A stretch of 64,000 bases of DNA from Sphingomonas sp. (GCF_019746015.1 NZ_JAIESM010000022.1:22765-86764); one strand, 5' to 3'. Shown: positions 45,076 to 54,497, counted from the first letter of the stretch. Numbers and translations: made by a program. The notes: generated by a model not told the origin, from the sequence alone.

Positions 45076-45157
45076 GGGTGGCTATGGGGGGTGGGGAGCC
45101 GACTGCCTTATCTCTTGCTCGTCGCTAAGGATCGCGGTCGTCTATCCTCTTTCTTGC

Positions 45158-45263
45158 GTCACCCCGGCCTTGTGCCGGGGTCCACGGTGCGGCCGGATGA
45201 GACGCTTGAAGTTCCAGTGGCCCGCCTGCCGGGGGTTGGACCCCGGCACGAGGCCGGGGTGAC
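45158..45263. repeat. Palindromic intergenic repeat, family A copy 2
   Basis: GTCACCCCGGCCTTGTGCCG starts the left arm (45158-45184); the right arm (45237-45263) is its inverse. Between convergent DsbD-like and sterol-desaturase-like genes; similar to 755-857 and 49664-49743. Confidence 0.85.
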
Positions 45264-45273
45264 GGGAGGGGGC

Positions 45274-46086
45274 TCAGGCCAGTTCCACCTCCGCCTCGAC
45301 CGGCGCTGCCGCCGCCCGTCGCCCGACCACGTCCTCGAACCGCTCATGGTACTTCGGATGTTCGGTGCCCATCATCCGGTCCCACCAGGTGAAATAGAGC
45401 CCGAAATTATAGCGCCCCTCGGTATGGTGCAGGTCGTGGTGCGTCGTCGTCGTCAGCCAGCCCGTCAGCGGCGAGCGGGTGAAGCCCGGCCAGGCCAGCT
45501 CGAACCCCGAATGGCCGATGGCGTTGCGGGCGATCTGGTGGCCCAGGAAAATGAACACCGCCCACGCCTCGATCGGCGCGATCCAGCCCAGCGCGATGAA
45601 CATCATCGGGATATAGATGCTTTCGGCAACCGCCTCGATCGGCGCAAAGCTATAGGCGGCCCAGCTGGTCGGCGTGCGGCTGAGATGATGGGCATAATGC
45701 GCGCGGCGGAACAGCGATTTGTGGTGCAGCGTGCGGTGCATCCAGTAGAACCAGGCATCGTGCAGCAGCACCATCGCCGGCAGCTGCCAGGCGAGCATCC
45801 ACGCATCCGGCGTGCCGCGATGCACCGGGATGATGCCGCTGCGCACCAGCGCGAAGGTGGCCAGGTTGACAAAGGCGAACACCAGCAACGTTTCCATCGA
45901 CTGGCGGAATTCGCGGCGCCGGTCGGCAAAGCTTGCCTTGCGCGGCTGGATGCGGCGCGGCTCGATCCAGCGACGGATCAGCCAGTAGAGGATGGCAACG
46001 CCCGCTGCACCCGCCAGATAGCGGACGAACTCGATCTGCACGCTATGCGCGATGCGGCTGGCAATCAGGAACAAGGTGTCGGTCAC
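45274..46086 (-). CDS. Sterol desaturase/fatty-acid hydroxylase-family membrane enzyme 2
   Basis: 270 residues from GTG 46086 (GGAGCCCGTTGC before it); TTG 46122 is unlikely. Hydrophobic segments alternate with histidine clusters: HDAWFYWMHRTLHH, HYAHHLSRTP and HHDLHHTEG, the di-iron ligands. WWDRMMGTEHPKYHERFEDV near the end is characteristic. Lipid hydroxylation or desaturation is likely, substrate unknown. It differs clearly from the protein at 40287. An AraC-type regulator lies 106 bp upstream on the same strand and may control it. Confidence 0.87.
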   Translation of the reverse strand: MTDTLFLIASRIAHSVQIEFVRYLAGAAGVAILYWLIRRWIEPRRIQPRKASFADRRREFRQSMETLLVFAFVNLATFALVRSGIIPVHRGTPDAWMLAWQLPAMVLLHDAWFYWMHRTLHHKSLFRRAHYAHHLSRTPTSWAAYSFAPIEAVAESIYIPMMFIALGWIAPIEAWAVFIFLGHQIARNAIGHSGFELAWPGFTRSPLTGWLTTTTHHDLHHTEGRYNFGLYFTWWDRMMGTEHPKYHERFEDVVGRRAAAAPVEAEVELA

Positions 46087-46191
46087 GCAACGGGCTCCGG
46101 CAGGTTGGGTTGATGATGGCAAAGCCCATTGCCGAAGGACAGGGGCACCGTCGCCGCGCGGCTGAAAATTGGCCGGCGATTTCGAAATCGA

Positions 46192-47238
46192 TCAGCTTTT
46201 TTCAGCAAAGGCGGCCCGGCGCCAGTCGCCCGGGGCCTGGCCGGTCGCTTCCCGAAAGGCGCGGTTGAAGGGGGCCAGGCTGCCATAGCCCAGGTCCATC
46301 GCAATGGTGAGGATGGGGAGCGCGACACAGGCCGGGTCGGCCAGCTGGCGCTTCGCCTCGGCAATGCGGGCCTCGTTCAAAAAGGCGGAAAAATTGCGAT
46401 AGCCCAGCCGCTGGTTGATCAACAGGCGCAGCCGGTGCTCGGGCACGCCCAGCTGATCGGCCAGCTGGCCGATGGAGAGCGCGGTGGTGCGATAGACGCC
46501 GCCCGCCATCGCCGCGTCGAGCTTTGCCTTCAGCACCGATTCGGCCGGGCTGAGCGCGGGGGCGGGCGGCGGCGCGGGGGCGGCGGGATCGAACAGCAGC
46601 TCGGGGTCGCTTTGCAGCAGCGCGGCGCCCATGGCCGACGTGGCCGCCAGAATCGCCGCCGACTGGGCAATGCTGAGCAGCGGCACCCCGCGAAAGCCGA
46701 AGGCGATTTCCAGCACGATCACCACCACCGCCAGCGTTGCGATGACGATGACGAATCCCACGCGTAACCGCCGGCGCTTTTCGATCAGGTCGTCACCCCG
46801 TTCGCTGATCGCGATGATCAGGGCGTGGATCGCAAAGCCCAGCCAGATCAACCGCCCGACCTGTCGCACCGCCATCTGCACGGCTGGCGGCGCAAAGCTG
46901 GGCAGCGCAAAGAACAGCCACACCACGAAACAGGCGGCTGCCCCTGCAATCGCGGTCCGCCTGTCGATCGGCCGCTCGAACAGCAGGTGGGCAAAGATCC
47001 AAAGCGTGACCGGCACGCTCTGCGCGCCCAGCTGCACCGGCAGCCAGGCGGTGCGGATCGGCCGCGCGAGAAACGGGGTCGCCAGCGTCAGGTAGCAGCA
47101 AACCCCCGCCAGCAGCAGCGCGGTCGCGATGCGGATGGTGCGCGGCGCGGTGCCACGCCCGATCACCAGCGCGATCAGCAGCAATTGCCCCGTCGCCAGC
47201 AGGCGTAGTGCGGCGTCGGCAAGAAGAAGCGGCCCCAT
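46192..47238 (-). CDS. Membrane-anchored AraC-family transcriptional regulator
   Basis: 348 residues. The N-terminal 220 hold about seven hydrophobic helices (LLATGQLLLIALVIGRG, TIRIATALLLAGVCCYLTL, and so on), the C-terminal 110 an AraC double helix-turn-helix (LSIGQLADQLGVPEHRLRLLIN, ILTIAMDLGYGSLAPFNRAFREATGQAPGDWRR). Such 7TM-like AraC proteins may sense a membrane or periplasmic cue. Its target may be the desaturase-like gene just downstream on the same strand. Confidence 0.85.
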   Translation of the reverse strand: MGPLLLADAALRLLATGQLLLIALVIGRGTAPRTIRIATALLLAGVCCYLTLATPFLARPIRTAWLPVQLGAQSVPVTLWIFAHLLFERPIDRRTAIAGAAACFVVWLFFALPSFAPPAVQMAVRQVGRLIWLGFAIHALIIAISERGDDLIEKRRRLRVGFVIVIATLAVVVIVLEIAFGFRGVPLLSIAQSAAILAATSAMGAALLQSDPELLFDPAAPAPPPAPALSPAESVLKAKLDAAMAGGVYRTTALSIGQLADQLGVPEHRLRLLINQRLGYRNFSAFLNEARIAEAKRQLADPACVALPILTIAMDLGYGSLAPFNRAFREATGQAPGDWRRAAFAEKS

Positions 47239-47326
47239 GGTGCGCCGCTTATGGCGCGCACAGCGCGAGCCGTCGAGGGCGCGCGAGGGGCTGGGAATCG
47301 CGCGCGGCTGCGGCTAGAGCCGGGCC

Positions 47327-48469
47327 ATGACCCAGTTCGACCTGACCGACGAGCAGCGCGAGATCCAGGATCTGGCGCGCAAATTCACCGCCGACCGCAT
47401 CACCCCCCATGCCGGCGAGTGGGACGAAAAGCACATCTTCCCGCGCGACACGATCAAGGCGGCGGCCGAGCTGGGCTTTGGCGCCATCTATGTTTCGGAA
47501 GCGTCGGGCGGCATCAATCTGGGGCGGCTGGAGGCGGCGCTGATCATGGAGGCAATGGCCTATGGCTGTCCCTCGACCAGCGCCTTTATCAGCATCCACA
47601 ATATGGCGAGCTGGATGATCGACCGCTTCGGGTCGGACGGGGTGAAGGCGAAGTATCTGCCCTCGCTCGTCACCATGGACACCATCGCGAGCTATTGCCT
47701 GACCGAGCCCGGCTCCGGCTCCGACGCGGCGGCGCTGAAGACGCGCGCGGTGCGCGACGGCGATGACTATGTTGTCACCGGCACCAAGCAGTTCATCAGC
47801 GGCGCGGGCGAGAATGACGTCTATGTCACCATGGTCCGCACCGGCGAGGAGGGCCCCAAGGGCATTTCGTGCCTGGTGATCGAGCGCGACATGCCCGGCG
47901 TGTCGTTCGGCGCGAACGAGCGCAAGCTGGGCTGGCACTCGCAGCCGACGCGGCAGGTGATACTGGACGGTGTGCGCGTGCCGGTCGAAAACCGCGTGGG
48001 CGGCGAGGGCGAGGGCTTTCGCATCGCGATGATGGGGCTGGACGGTGGCCGGCTGAACATCGGTGCCTGTTCGCTGGGCGGGGCGCAGCGCTGCCTGGAC
48101 GAGGCGATCGGCTATACCCGCGACCGGCACCAGTTTGGCACGGCGGTGAGCGATTTCCAGAATACCCAGTTCATGCTCGCCGACATGGCAACCGAACTGG
48201 AGGCGGCGCGCGCGCTGCTCTATCTGGCGGCGGCGAAAGTGACCGCGAACGCCCCCGACAAGACGCGCTTTGCCGCCATGGCCAAGCGGCTGGCGACCGA
48301 TACCGGCAGCGCGGTGGTCGACCGCGCGCTGCAGCTGCATGGCGGCTATGGCTATCTGATGGACTATCCGATCGAGCGCTTCTGGCGCGATCTGCGCGTC
48401 CATTCGATTCTGGAGGGCACCAACCAGATCATGCGGATGATCGTGGGGCGGGAGCTGACGCGGCAGTGA
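47327..48469 (+). CDS. Acyl-CoA dehydrogenase, probable isobutyryl-CoA dehydrogenase
   Basis: 380 residues, full-length FAD-dependent acyl-CoA dehydrogenase. YCLTEPGSGSDAAALKTRA binds FAD/substrate; QLHGGYGYLMDYPIERFWRD and LEGTNQIMRMIVGREL close the family, with the Glu of LEGT as likely catalytic base. First gene of a valine-degradation run (hydrolase, hydratase and 3-hydroxyisobutyrate dehydrogenase follow), so isobutyryl-CoA to methacrylyl-CoA is the probable reaction. Starts 89 bp from the divergent AraC-type gene. A palindromic repeat separates it from the next gene. Confidence 0.88.
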   Translation: MTQFDLTDEQREIQDLARKFTADRITPHAGEWDEKHIFPRDTIKAAAELGFGAIYVSEASGGINLGRLEAALIMEAMAYGCPSTSAFISIHNMASWMIDRFGSDGVKAKYLPSLVTMDTIASYCLTEPGSGSDAAALKTRAVRDGDDYVVTGTKQFISGAGENDVYVTMVRTGEEGPKGISCLVIERDMPGVSFGANERKLGWHSQPTRQVILDGVRVPVENRVGGEGEGFRIAMMGLDGGRLNIGACSLGGAQRCLDEAIGYTRDRHQFGTAVSDFQNTQFMLADMATELEAARALLYLAAAKVTANAPDKTRFAAMAKRLATDTGSAVVDRALQLHGGYGYLMDYPIERFWRDLRVHSILEGTNQIMRMIVGRELTRQ

Positions 48470-48482
48470 CGCAACTGGTGGC

Positions 48483-48615
48483 AATCCTCCCCATTCATGG
48501 GGAGGGGGACCGTCCAAAGGACGGTGGAGGGGGCCAGGCGATGGGCGCGGGGGTGCGCGTGTGGCGAACCCCCTCCACCGCTTCGCGGTCCCCCTCCCCG
48601 CAAGCGGGGAGGATC
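48483..48615. repeat. Palindromic intergenic repeat, family B copy 3
   Basis: Opens AATCCTCCCCATTCATGGGG and ends CCCCGCAAGCGGGGAGGAT; inner GGTGGAGGGGG and CCCCCTCCACC are inverses. It fills the whole gap between the dehydrogenase and hydrolase genes; its last bases (GAGGAT) supply the ribosome site of the next gene. Confidence 0.85.
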
Positions 48616-48617
48616 TG

Positions 48618-49655
48618 ATGAGCGAGGTGCTTGCCTTCACCGAGGGCCGGATCGGTCGCATCCGGCTCAACCGGCCCAAGGCGCTCCATGCGCTCAACAC
48701 GCCGATGTGCCTGGCGATCAGCGCGGCGCTGGCGCGCTTTGCCGCCGATGACGGGGTCGATTGCGTCGTGTTCGATCATGCCGAGGGGCGGGGCTTCTGC
48801 GCGGGTGGCGACATCCGCATGCTGGCGGAAAGCGGGCAGGGCGATGGCAGCGAGGCGCGCGCCTTCTTCCACGCCGAATATCGCATGAACCACGCGCTGT
48901 TCACCTATGCCAAGCCGACCATTGCCTTCATGGACGGCATCACCATGGGCGGCGGCGTGGGCATCGCGCTGCCGTGCCGCTATCGCGTGGCGACGCAGAA
49001 TACGCGCTTTGCCATGCCCGAAAGCGGCATCGGCCTGTTCCCCGATGTCGGCGGCGGCTGGTATCTGGCGCGGCTGCCGGGGCGGGTGGGCATCTATCTG
49101 GCGCTCACCGGCGCGCGACTGGATGGTGCGGAATGCCTGACGCTGGGGCTGGCGACGCATTATCTGCCGGCCGAGGCGATTCCGGCGGCGCTGCAGTCGC
49201 TCCACGGTGCCGATGATCTGTTTGCCGCGCTGAAGGCGCACGGCGTCGGCGCGCCGCTGGCACAGATCGCGGTCGACCGGCCGCAGATCGAAAAGCTGTT
49301 CGCGGGCAACAGCGTGGCCGCGATTCTGGCCGCGCTCGATGCCGACGGTGGCGACTGGGCGGCGAAGCAGGCAGCGACCTTGCGCACCAAATCGCCGCTG
49401 TCGATGGCGGTTGCCTTTCGCCAGCTGAAGGAAGGCGCCGCCATGCCCGATTTCGCCGCCGAAATGGCCCAGGAATATGCGATCGGCGCGCGCATGGTGC
49501 ACAGCCACGACTTTATCGAGGGCGTGCGCGCCGTGATCGTGGACAAGGACAATGCGCCCTGCTGGAACCCCGCCACGCCCGATGGCGTGACCGAGGCGAT
49601 GCTGGACGCGATCTTTGCCGCGATGCCCGAGGGGGAGGGCTGGACGCCCAACTGA
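48618..49655 (+). CDS. 3-hydroxyisobutyryl-CoA hydrolase
   Basis: 345 residues from ATG 48618, with GGGGAGGATCTG upstream supplied by the repeat. Crotonase fold, but longer than hydratases (about 260). GRGFCAGGDIRML forms the oxyanion hole, FMDGITMGGGVGIALPCRYRVAT and MPESGIGLFPDVGGGWYLARL are typical of HIBYL-CoA hydrolases (HIBCH), where the Glu in PESGIG and the Asp in FPDVG are catalytic. It releases 3-hydroxyisobutyrate from its CoA ester. Second gene of the valine cluster. Confidence 0.9.
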   Translation: MSEVLAFTEGRIGRIRLNRPKALHALNTPMCLAISAALARFAADDGVDCVVFDHAEGRGFCAGGDIRMLAESGQGDGSEARAFFHAEYRMNHALFTYAKPTIAFMDGITMGGGVGIALPCRYRVATQNTRFAMPESGIGLFPDVGGGWYLARLPGRVGIYLALTGARLDGAECLTLGLATHYLPAEAIPAALQSLHGADDLFAALKAHGVGAPLAQIAVDRPQIEKLFAGNSVAAILAALDADGGDWAAKQAATLRTKSPLSMAVAFRQLKEGAAMPDFAAEMAQEYAIGARMVHSHDFIEGVRAVIVDKDNAPCWNPATPDGVTEAMLDAIFAAMPEGEGWTPN

Positions 49656-49663
49656 GATTTCCC

Positions 49664-49743
49664 GTCACCCCGGCCTTGAGCCGGGGTCCCGCTGCCTTGG
49701 GGCGGGGGATTGAAGCGGGACCCCGGGTCAAGCCCGGGGTGAC
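49664..49743. repeat. Palindromic intergenic repeat, family A copy 3
   Basis: GTCACCCCGGCCTTGAGCCG begins the left arm (49664-49692), its inverse ends at 49743 (right arm 49715-49743). Lies inside the valine operon between hydrolase and hydratase genes, 19 bp before the next ATG. Confidence 0.85.
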
Positions 49744-49762
49744 GATTTAGAGAGAGGTGCCA

Positions 49763-50536
49763 ATGACCTACGAAACCATCCTTGTCGAGCATCGTGACGC
49801 GGTGACGCTCGTCACGCTCAACCGGCCCAATGCGCTCAATGCGCTCAACAGCCAGGTGCTGGCCGAGCTGATCGACGCGTTCGCCGCTTATGATGCCGAT
49901 CCCGGCCAGCGCTGCCTGGTGCTGACGGGCTCCGAAAAGGCGTTCGCGGCCGGTGCCGACATCAAGGAAATGTCCGATCAGGGCTTTGCCGACATGTTCG
50001 GCAGCAACTTCTTCGCCGGCTGGGAAAAGGTGACGGCGACGCGCAAGCCGTGGATCGCGGCGGTGGCCGGCTATGCGCTGGGCGGCGGGTGTGAAGTGGC
50101 GATGATGGCCGATTTCATCATCGCCGCCGACAATGCCAAATTCGGCCAGCCGGAGATCAAGCTGGGCGTCTCCCCCGGCATGGGCGGGTCGCAGCGGCTG
50201 ACCCGCGCGATCGGCAAGGCCAAGGCGATGGAAATGTGCCTGACCGGGCGGATGATGGACGCCGCCGAAGCGGAAGCGTCGGGCCTCGTCGCGCGCGTCG
50301 TGCCGGCGGCCGAGCTGCTGGACGAGGCATTGAAGACTGCCGAGACGATTGCCGGCATGCCCCCGCTTGCCGCCATCGCCAACAAGGAAATGGTGAACGC
50401 CAGCTTTGAAACCGGGCTGGCACAGGGCATCCTGTTCGAGCGGCGCCTGTTCCACGGCCTGTTCGGCACTGCGGACCAGAAGGAAGGCATGGCCGCCTTT
50501 GTCGAGAAACGCCCGGGCAACTGGACGGGGCGGTAA
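49763..50536 (+). CDS. Enoyl-CoA hydratase (methacrylyl-CoA hydration likely)
   Basis: 257 residues from ATG 49763 (AGAGAGG six nt upstream; GTG 49757 would leave no spacing). Crotonase fold: [15 protein letters not shown] holds the oxyanion loop, [22 protein letters not shown] the second one, and [23 protein letters not shown] the catalytic Glu region. Both Glu positions of true hydratases appear present. In this cluster it would add water to methacrylyl-CoA to give 3-hydroxyisobutyryl-CoA; it may also serve fatty-acid oxidation. Confidence 0.88.
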   Translation: MTYETILVEHRDAVTLVTLNRPNALNALNSQVLAELIDAFAAYDADPGQRCLVLTGSEKAFAAGADIKEMSDQGFADMFGSNFFAGWEKVTATRKPWIAAVAGYALGGGCEVAMMADFIIAADNAKFGQPEIKLGVSPGMGGSQRLTRAIGKAKAMEMCLTGRMMDAAEAEASGLVARVVPAAELLDEALKTAETIAGMPPLAAIANKEMVNASFETGLAQGILFERRLFHGLFGTADQKEGMAAFVEKRPGNWTGR

Positions 50537-50554
50537 CGACCGTGTTCTTCCCTC

Positions 50555-50636
50555 CGTTTGTGCCGAGCGAAGTCGAGGCACGTGAGCGACGTGCTGCACT
50601 CGCCGCCGCGTCCCTCGACTTCGCTCGGGACGAACG
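50555..50636. repeat. Palindromic intergenic repeat, family C
   Basis: Left arm 50555-50578 contains CCGAGCGAAGTCGAGG; right arm 50613-50636 is its inverse (CCTCGACTTCGCTCGG). Different sequence from families A and B but same two-arm plan. Lies between the hydratase and dehydrogenase genes. Confidence 0.8.
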
Positions 50637-50672
50637 CTTATAGGGTCGGGACGGGCACAGGAGAAGGATGAC

Positions 50673-51551
50673 ATGGCACGCATCGGCTTTATCGGGCTCG
50701 GCAACATGGGCGCGGGCATGGCCGCCAATCTGGCCAAAGCGGGGCATGACGTGCACGCGTTCGACCTGTCGGCCGAGGCGCTGGCGCGGGCCAAGGCCGC
50801 CGGCTGCCTGCCGGTGGCAAGTGCTGCCGAGGCTGCCCAGGGTGCCGAAGCGGTGGTGACGATGCTGCCCGCCGGCGCGCATGTCGAAAGCGTCTATACC
50901 GACGCGGTGTTCGGCGCGGCGGCGCCCGGCACGCTGCTGATCGACTGTTCGACGATCGACGTGGCGACCGCCAAGCGCGTGGCGGCGGCAGCGGCGGCCA
51001 AGGGGCTGGCGGCGGTCGATGCGCCCGTCTCCGGCGGGATCGCGGCGGCCAATGCCGGCACGCTCACCTTCATGGTCGGCGGCAGCGACCGGGACTTTGC
51101 CCGCGCGCGCGACATTCTGGCGCAGATGGGCAAGGCGGTGATCCATGCCGGCGACAATGGCGCCGGGCAGGCGGCCAAGATCTGCAACAACATGCTGCTG
51201 GGCGCCACCATGGTGGCCACCTGCGAGGCATTCGTGCTGGCCGAGAAACTGGGCCTGGCCGCGCAGAAATTCTATGACATTGCCAGCGTCTCCTCCGGCC
51301 AGAGCTGGTCGATGACGAGCTATTGCCCGGTGCCGGGCGTCGGCCCGGAAACCCCGGCCGACCGCGATTATCAGGGCGGCTTTGCGGTGGCGCTGATGCT
51401 GAAGGACCTGAAGCTCGCTGCCGCTGCCGCCGCCGATAGCGGCGCGACCACACCGATGGGTGCGCGCGCGGCCGAACTCTATCAGGCCTTTGCCGATGCC
51501 GGGCAGGGCGGGCTGGACTTTTCCGCCATCATCCGCGCGCTGGAGGGCTAG
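50673..51551 (+). CDS. mmsB: 3-hydroxyisobutyrate dehydrogenase
   Basis: 292 residues from ATG 50673 (AGGAGAAGG upstream). NAD-binding IGFIGLGNMGAGMAANL (3-19), substrate loop DAPVSGGIAAANAGTLTFMVGG and catalytic Lys in GAGQAAKICNNMLLG are standard for the beta-hydroxyacid dehydrogenase family, with the C-terminal fit typical of MmsB. It oxidises 3-hydroxyisobutyrate to methylmalonate semialdehyde, the last step of the cluster seen here; mmsA is not in the window. Confidence 0.93.
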   Translation: MARIGFIGLGNMGAGMAANLAKAGHDVHAFDLSAEALARAKAAGCLPVASAAEAAQGAEAVVTMLPAGAHVESVYTDAVFGAAAPGTLLIDCSTIDVATAKRVAAAAAAKGLAAVDAPVSGGIAAANAGTLTFMVGGSDRDFARARDILAQMGKAVIHAGDNGAGQAAKICNNMLLGATMVATCEAFVLAEKLGLAAQKFYDIASVSSGQSWSMTSYCPVPGVGPETPADRDYQGGFAVALMLKDLKLAAAAAADSGATTPMGARAAELYQAFADAGQGGLDFSAIIRALEG

Positions 51552-51597
51552 GGTTTCGGGGCGCTGATCCGGTGCCCGTGCGCGCCGGGCGTCTCAA

Positions 51598-51702
51598 CTC
51601 CTCCCCTTCAGGGGAGGAGGTCGGGAGGTGGGGCCTGGATGCAGGGCGCCGCGCTTCCTTGGAGAGGCCCCACCCCAACCCCTCCCCTGAAGGGGAGGGG
51701 CT
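51598..51702. repeat. Palindromic intergenic repeat, family B copy 4
   Basis: CCTCCCCTTCAGGGGAGG at the left (51600-51617) and CCTCCCCTGAAGGGGAGG at the right (51681-51698), with complementary GGTGGGGCCT/AGGCCCCACC inside. Almost the same end sequences as 20265-20370. Between mmsB and the transporter gene. Confidence 0.85.
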
Positions 51703-51823
51703 TTGGTCAGTCGCAATTCGAAGCGATGCTGAACGGCGCTGGCCCGGCGCGCATCCCCGCCACACCATGCTTGCCGCCGGGGCGAAAGCCGCTAATCGTG
51801 GTCCCCAACGATAAGGAGGGGTC

Positions 51824-53416
51824 ATGGCAAGCGTGGCAGCGGAGCAGATGGCGGAACCGGGCGATGCCGATGTGCGCCTGGTGATCACCGCGTCGTCGCT
51901 GGGCACGGTGTTCGAATGGTATGATTTCTTCATTTACGGCACGCTGGCGGCCTCCGGCATTATCGGGCGCACCTTCTTTCCGGCGGGTAGCGAGATCATC
52001 CAGACCTTGCTGGCCTGGGCCGGCTTTGCCGTGGGGTTCGGCTTTCGCCCCTTGGGGGCGGTGCTGTTCGGCTATCTGGGCGACCGGCTGGGGCGCAAAT
52101 ACACCTTTCTGGTGACGATCACGCTGATGGGGCTGGCGACCGCAGGCGTGGGTTTCGTGCCCTCGGCCGCCGCCATTGGCCTGTGGGCGCCGGCGATCAT
52201 CCTGCTGCTGCGCATCCTGCAGGGGCTGGCGCTGGGCGGCGAATATGGCGGGGCGGCCATCTATGTCGCCGAACATGCGCCGCCGGGCCGCGCGGGTTTC
52301 TACACCAGCTTCATTCAGGCGAGCGTCCCCGGCGGCTTCGTGCTCAGTCTTGCGGTCGTGCTGGCGTGCAAGGCAGTGCTGCCGGCGGCGATCTGGGACG
52401 CATGGGGATGGCGCCTGCCCTTCATCTTCAGCCTGGCGCTGCTCGCGGTGTCGCTGTGGATGCGCTTCAAGCTGTCGGAAAGCCCGGTGTTCAAGGCGAT
52501 GAAGGACGCCGGCGAAACCGCCGAAAACCCCTTTGTCGAAAGCTTCACCTATCCCGGCAACCTCATCCGCCTGTTCGTGGCGCTGTTCGGCATTGCCGCG
52601 GGGCTGACGGTGATCTGGTACACCGCGCTGTTCTCGTCGCTCGCTTTTCTGCAGGGGCCGATGCGGATGGCGGACACGCCGGCGCAGCTGCTGGTCGCGG
52701 TGGGCGCGCTGGCGGGGCTGGGCTGGTACATTCTGTTCGGCTGGCTGTCTGACCGGGTGGGGCGCAAGCTGCCCATCGTCATCGGCTATGCGCTGACACT
52801 GCTGGCGCTGTTCCCGATCTTCTGGGTGATGGGGCAGGCGGCCAATCCGGGCCTGGCGCGCGCCGCTCAGCATGCGCCGGTGGTGATCGCCGGGCCGGAC
52901 TGTGCCTATAACCCGTTCCAGGCCAAGCAGGCCGGTGCCTGTGGCCAGCTGCTCGACTATTTCTCCAAAAAGGGCATTCCCTATACCACCGCAGAGGCGC
53001 CGGTGGCGGTGGCGACGATTGGCGGCGAGCCGGTGGCGGCCGGCAGCGAGGAAGTGCTCGATGCAGCCCTCGCCCAGGCCGGCTACAAGCTCGACCGCAT
53101 CGTGCCCGGGCCGGGCAGCATCGTGATCATCCTGTTGTGCATGACGTTGCTCACCGCGCTGTCGGGCATGACCTATGGCTCGGTCGCGGCGCTGCTGACG
53201 GAGCTGTTCCCGGCGCGCATCCGCTATTCGTCGATGTCGATCCCCTATCATGTCGGCACCGGCTATTTCGGCGGCTTCCTGCCCTTTATCAGCCAGTATA
53301 TCGTCGCGCGCACGGGCGATCCCTATGGCGGGCTGTGGTATTGCTTTGACGTGGTGGCGATGGCGCTGGTGGTGACGCTGATCTGGCTGAAGGAGCCAAA
53401 GCATCGGCACGGCTGA
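51824..53416 (+). CDS. MHS-family MFS metabolite:H+ symporter with periplasmic insertion
   Basis: 530 residues from ATG 51824 (TAAGGAGGGGTC upstream). FEWYDFFIYGTLA in the first helix and GDRLGRKYTFLVT after the second are diagnostic for the metabolite:H+ symporter group (KgtP, ProP, ShiA). Between the ninth and tenth helices lies an extra hydrophilic stretch of about 80 residues (roughly 345-427) with two cysteines (PDCAYNPF, GACGQLL), absent from KgtP. Substrate is probably an organic acid or betaine-like solute. It may serve the valine cluster upstream but has its own start region. Confidence 0.85.
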   Translation: MASVAAEQMAEPGDADVRLVITASSLGTVFEWYDFFIYGTLAASGIIGRTFFPAGSEIIQTLLAWAGFAVGFGFRPLGAVLFGYLGDRLGRKYTFLVTITLMGLATAGVGFVPSAAAIGLWAPAIILLLRILQGLALGGEYGGAAIYVAEHAPPGRAGFYTSFIQASVPGGFVLSLAVVLACKAVLPAAIWDAWGWRLPFIFSLALLAVSLWMRFKLSESPVFKAMKDAGETAENPFVESFTYPGNLIRLFVALFGIAAGLTVIWYTALFSSLAFLQGPMRMADTPAQLLVAVGALAGLGWYILFGWLSDRVGRKLPIVIGYALTLLALFPIFWVMGQAANPGLARAAQHAPVVIAGPDCAYNPFQAKQAGACGQLLDYFSKKGIPYTTAEAPVAVATIGGEPVAAGSEEVLDAALAQAGYKLDRIVPGPGSIVIILLCMTLLTALSGMTYGSVAALLTELFPARIRYSSMSIPYHVGTGYFGGFLPFISQYIVARTGDPYGGLWYCFDVVAMALVVTLIWLKEPKHRHG

Positions 53417-53471
53417 TCCGGCGGGGCCGAAGGGGCTGGCGCGGCGCGGCGCGGGCGCGTAACCGGCGGCG

Positions 53472-54497
53472 ATGACGGCACCGTTAAGGCTTATCCTCGA
53501 TCGTGATGCGCTGGTCGGCAACTGGCGCGCGCTCCAGCGGCTGAGCGGCCGGGCGGCGTGCGGCGCGGCGGTGAAGGCCGATGGCTATGGCCTGGGCGCA
53601 ACCGGCGTGGTGAAGGCGCTGGCCAATGCCGGGTGCCGCGATTTCTTCGTCGCCACCTGGGCAGAGGCGGAGGCACTGGCGCCGCTGGGCGTGCACGTGT
53701 CGGTGCTGCACGGCGTGCGTGCGGAGGATATGGCGATCGCGGCGGCGCTGCCTGATGCGCGGCCGGTGCTCAACACCCCCGCACAGGTCGCACGCTGGCG
53801 CGAGGGTGGCGGGGGGCCGTGCGACGTGATGGTCGACACCGGCATGAACCGGCTGGGCCTGTCGCCGGACGCGCTGGAAAGCGTGGCGGGGCTGGAGATC
53901 GACACGGTGCTGAGCCATCTGGCGAGCGCCGACGAGGATGTGCCGTCCAACGCCCGTCAGGCGGCGGCGCTCGCGGCGCTGCGTGGCCGTGTGCCCGCGC
54001 GCCGGTTCAGCCTGGCCAATTCCGCCGGCATCGCGCTCGGGGCGGACTATGCGTTCGATCTCACCCGGCCGGGCCTGGCGCTTTATGGCGGGGTGCCGCG
54101 CGCGTCGCTTTCGCCGCATATCCGCCAGGTCGCCTTTCCCGAGGCGCAGATCCTGCAGCGGCGCGTGCTGAAGGCGGGGCAGGCGATCGGCTATAACGCG
54201 ACCCACATCGCCGCCCGCGATACCGAGGTGGCGATCGTCAATCTGGGCTATGCCGATGGCTATTGGCGCGGCTTTTCCGGGCGTGGCGTTGCGCGGGCGG
54301 GGGGTGTGGCGCTGCCGGTGCTGGGCCGCGTGTCGATGGACCTGACCGCGCTCGACGTGAGTGCCGCGCCGGCGCTGGCGGAAGGCGATTGGGTGCGCTT
54401 CGACTTCCAGCTGGGCGAAGCAGCTGCGCTCTCCGGCATGTCGCCCTATGAGTTGCTGGTGGGGCTGGGCGCCCGGTTTGATCGGGTCTGGGCCTAG
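53472..54497 (+). CDS. alr: Alanine racemase
   Basis: 341 residues. PLP-binding Lys35 in AAVKADGYGLGA, the catalytic Tyr region NLGYADGYWRGF, and RVSMDLTALDVS are standard. It interconverts L- and D-alanine for peptidoglycan. Lengths of 340-380 are normal. Follows the transporter by 55 bp without a strong ribosome site. Converges on a TonB receptor gene, with a terminator in between. Confidence 0.92.
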   Translation: MTAPLRLILDRDALVGNWRALQRLSGRAACGAAVKADGYGLGATGVVKALANAGCRDFFVATWAEAEALAPLGVHVSVLHGVRAEDMAIAAALPDARPVLNTPAQVARWREGGGGPCDVMVDTGMNRLGLSPDALESVAGLEIDTVLSHLASADEDVPSNARQAAALAALRGRVPARRFSLANSAGIALGADYAFDLTRPGLALYGGVPRASLSPHIRQVAFPEAQILQRRVLKAGQAIGYNATHIAARDTEVAIVNLGYADGYWRGFSGRGVARAGGVALPVLGRVSMDLTALDVSAAPALAEGDWVRFDFQLGEAAALSGMSPYELLVGLGARFDRVWA

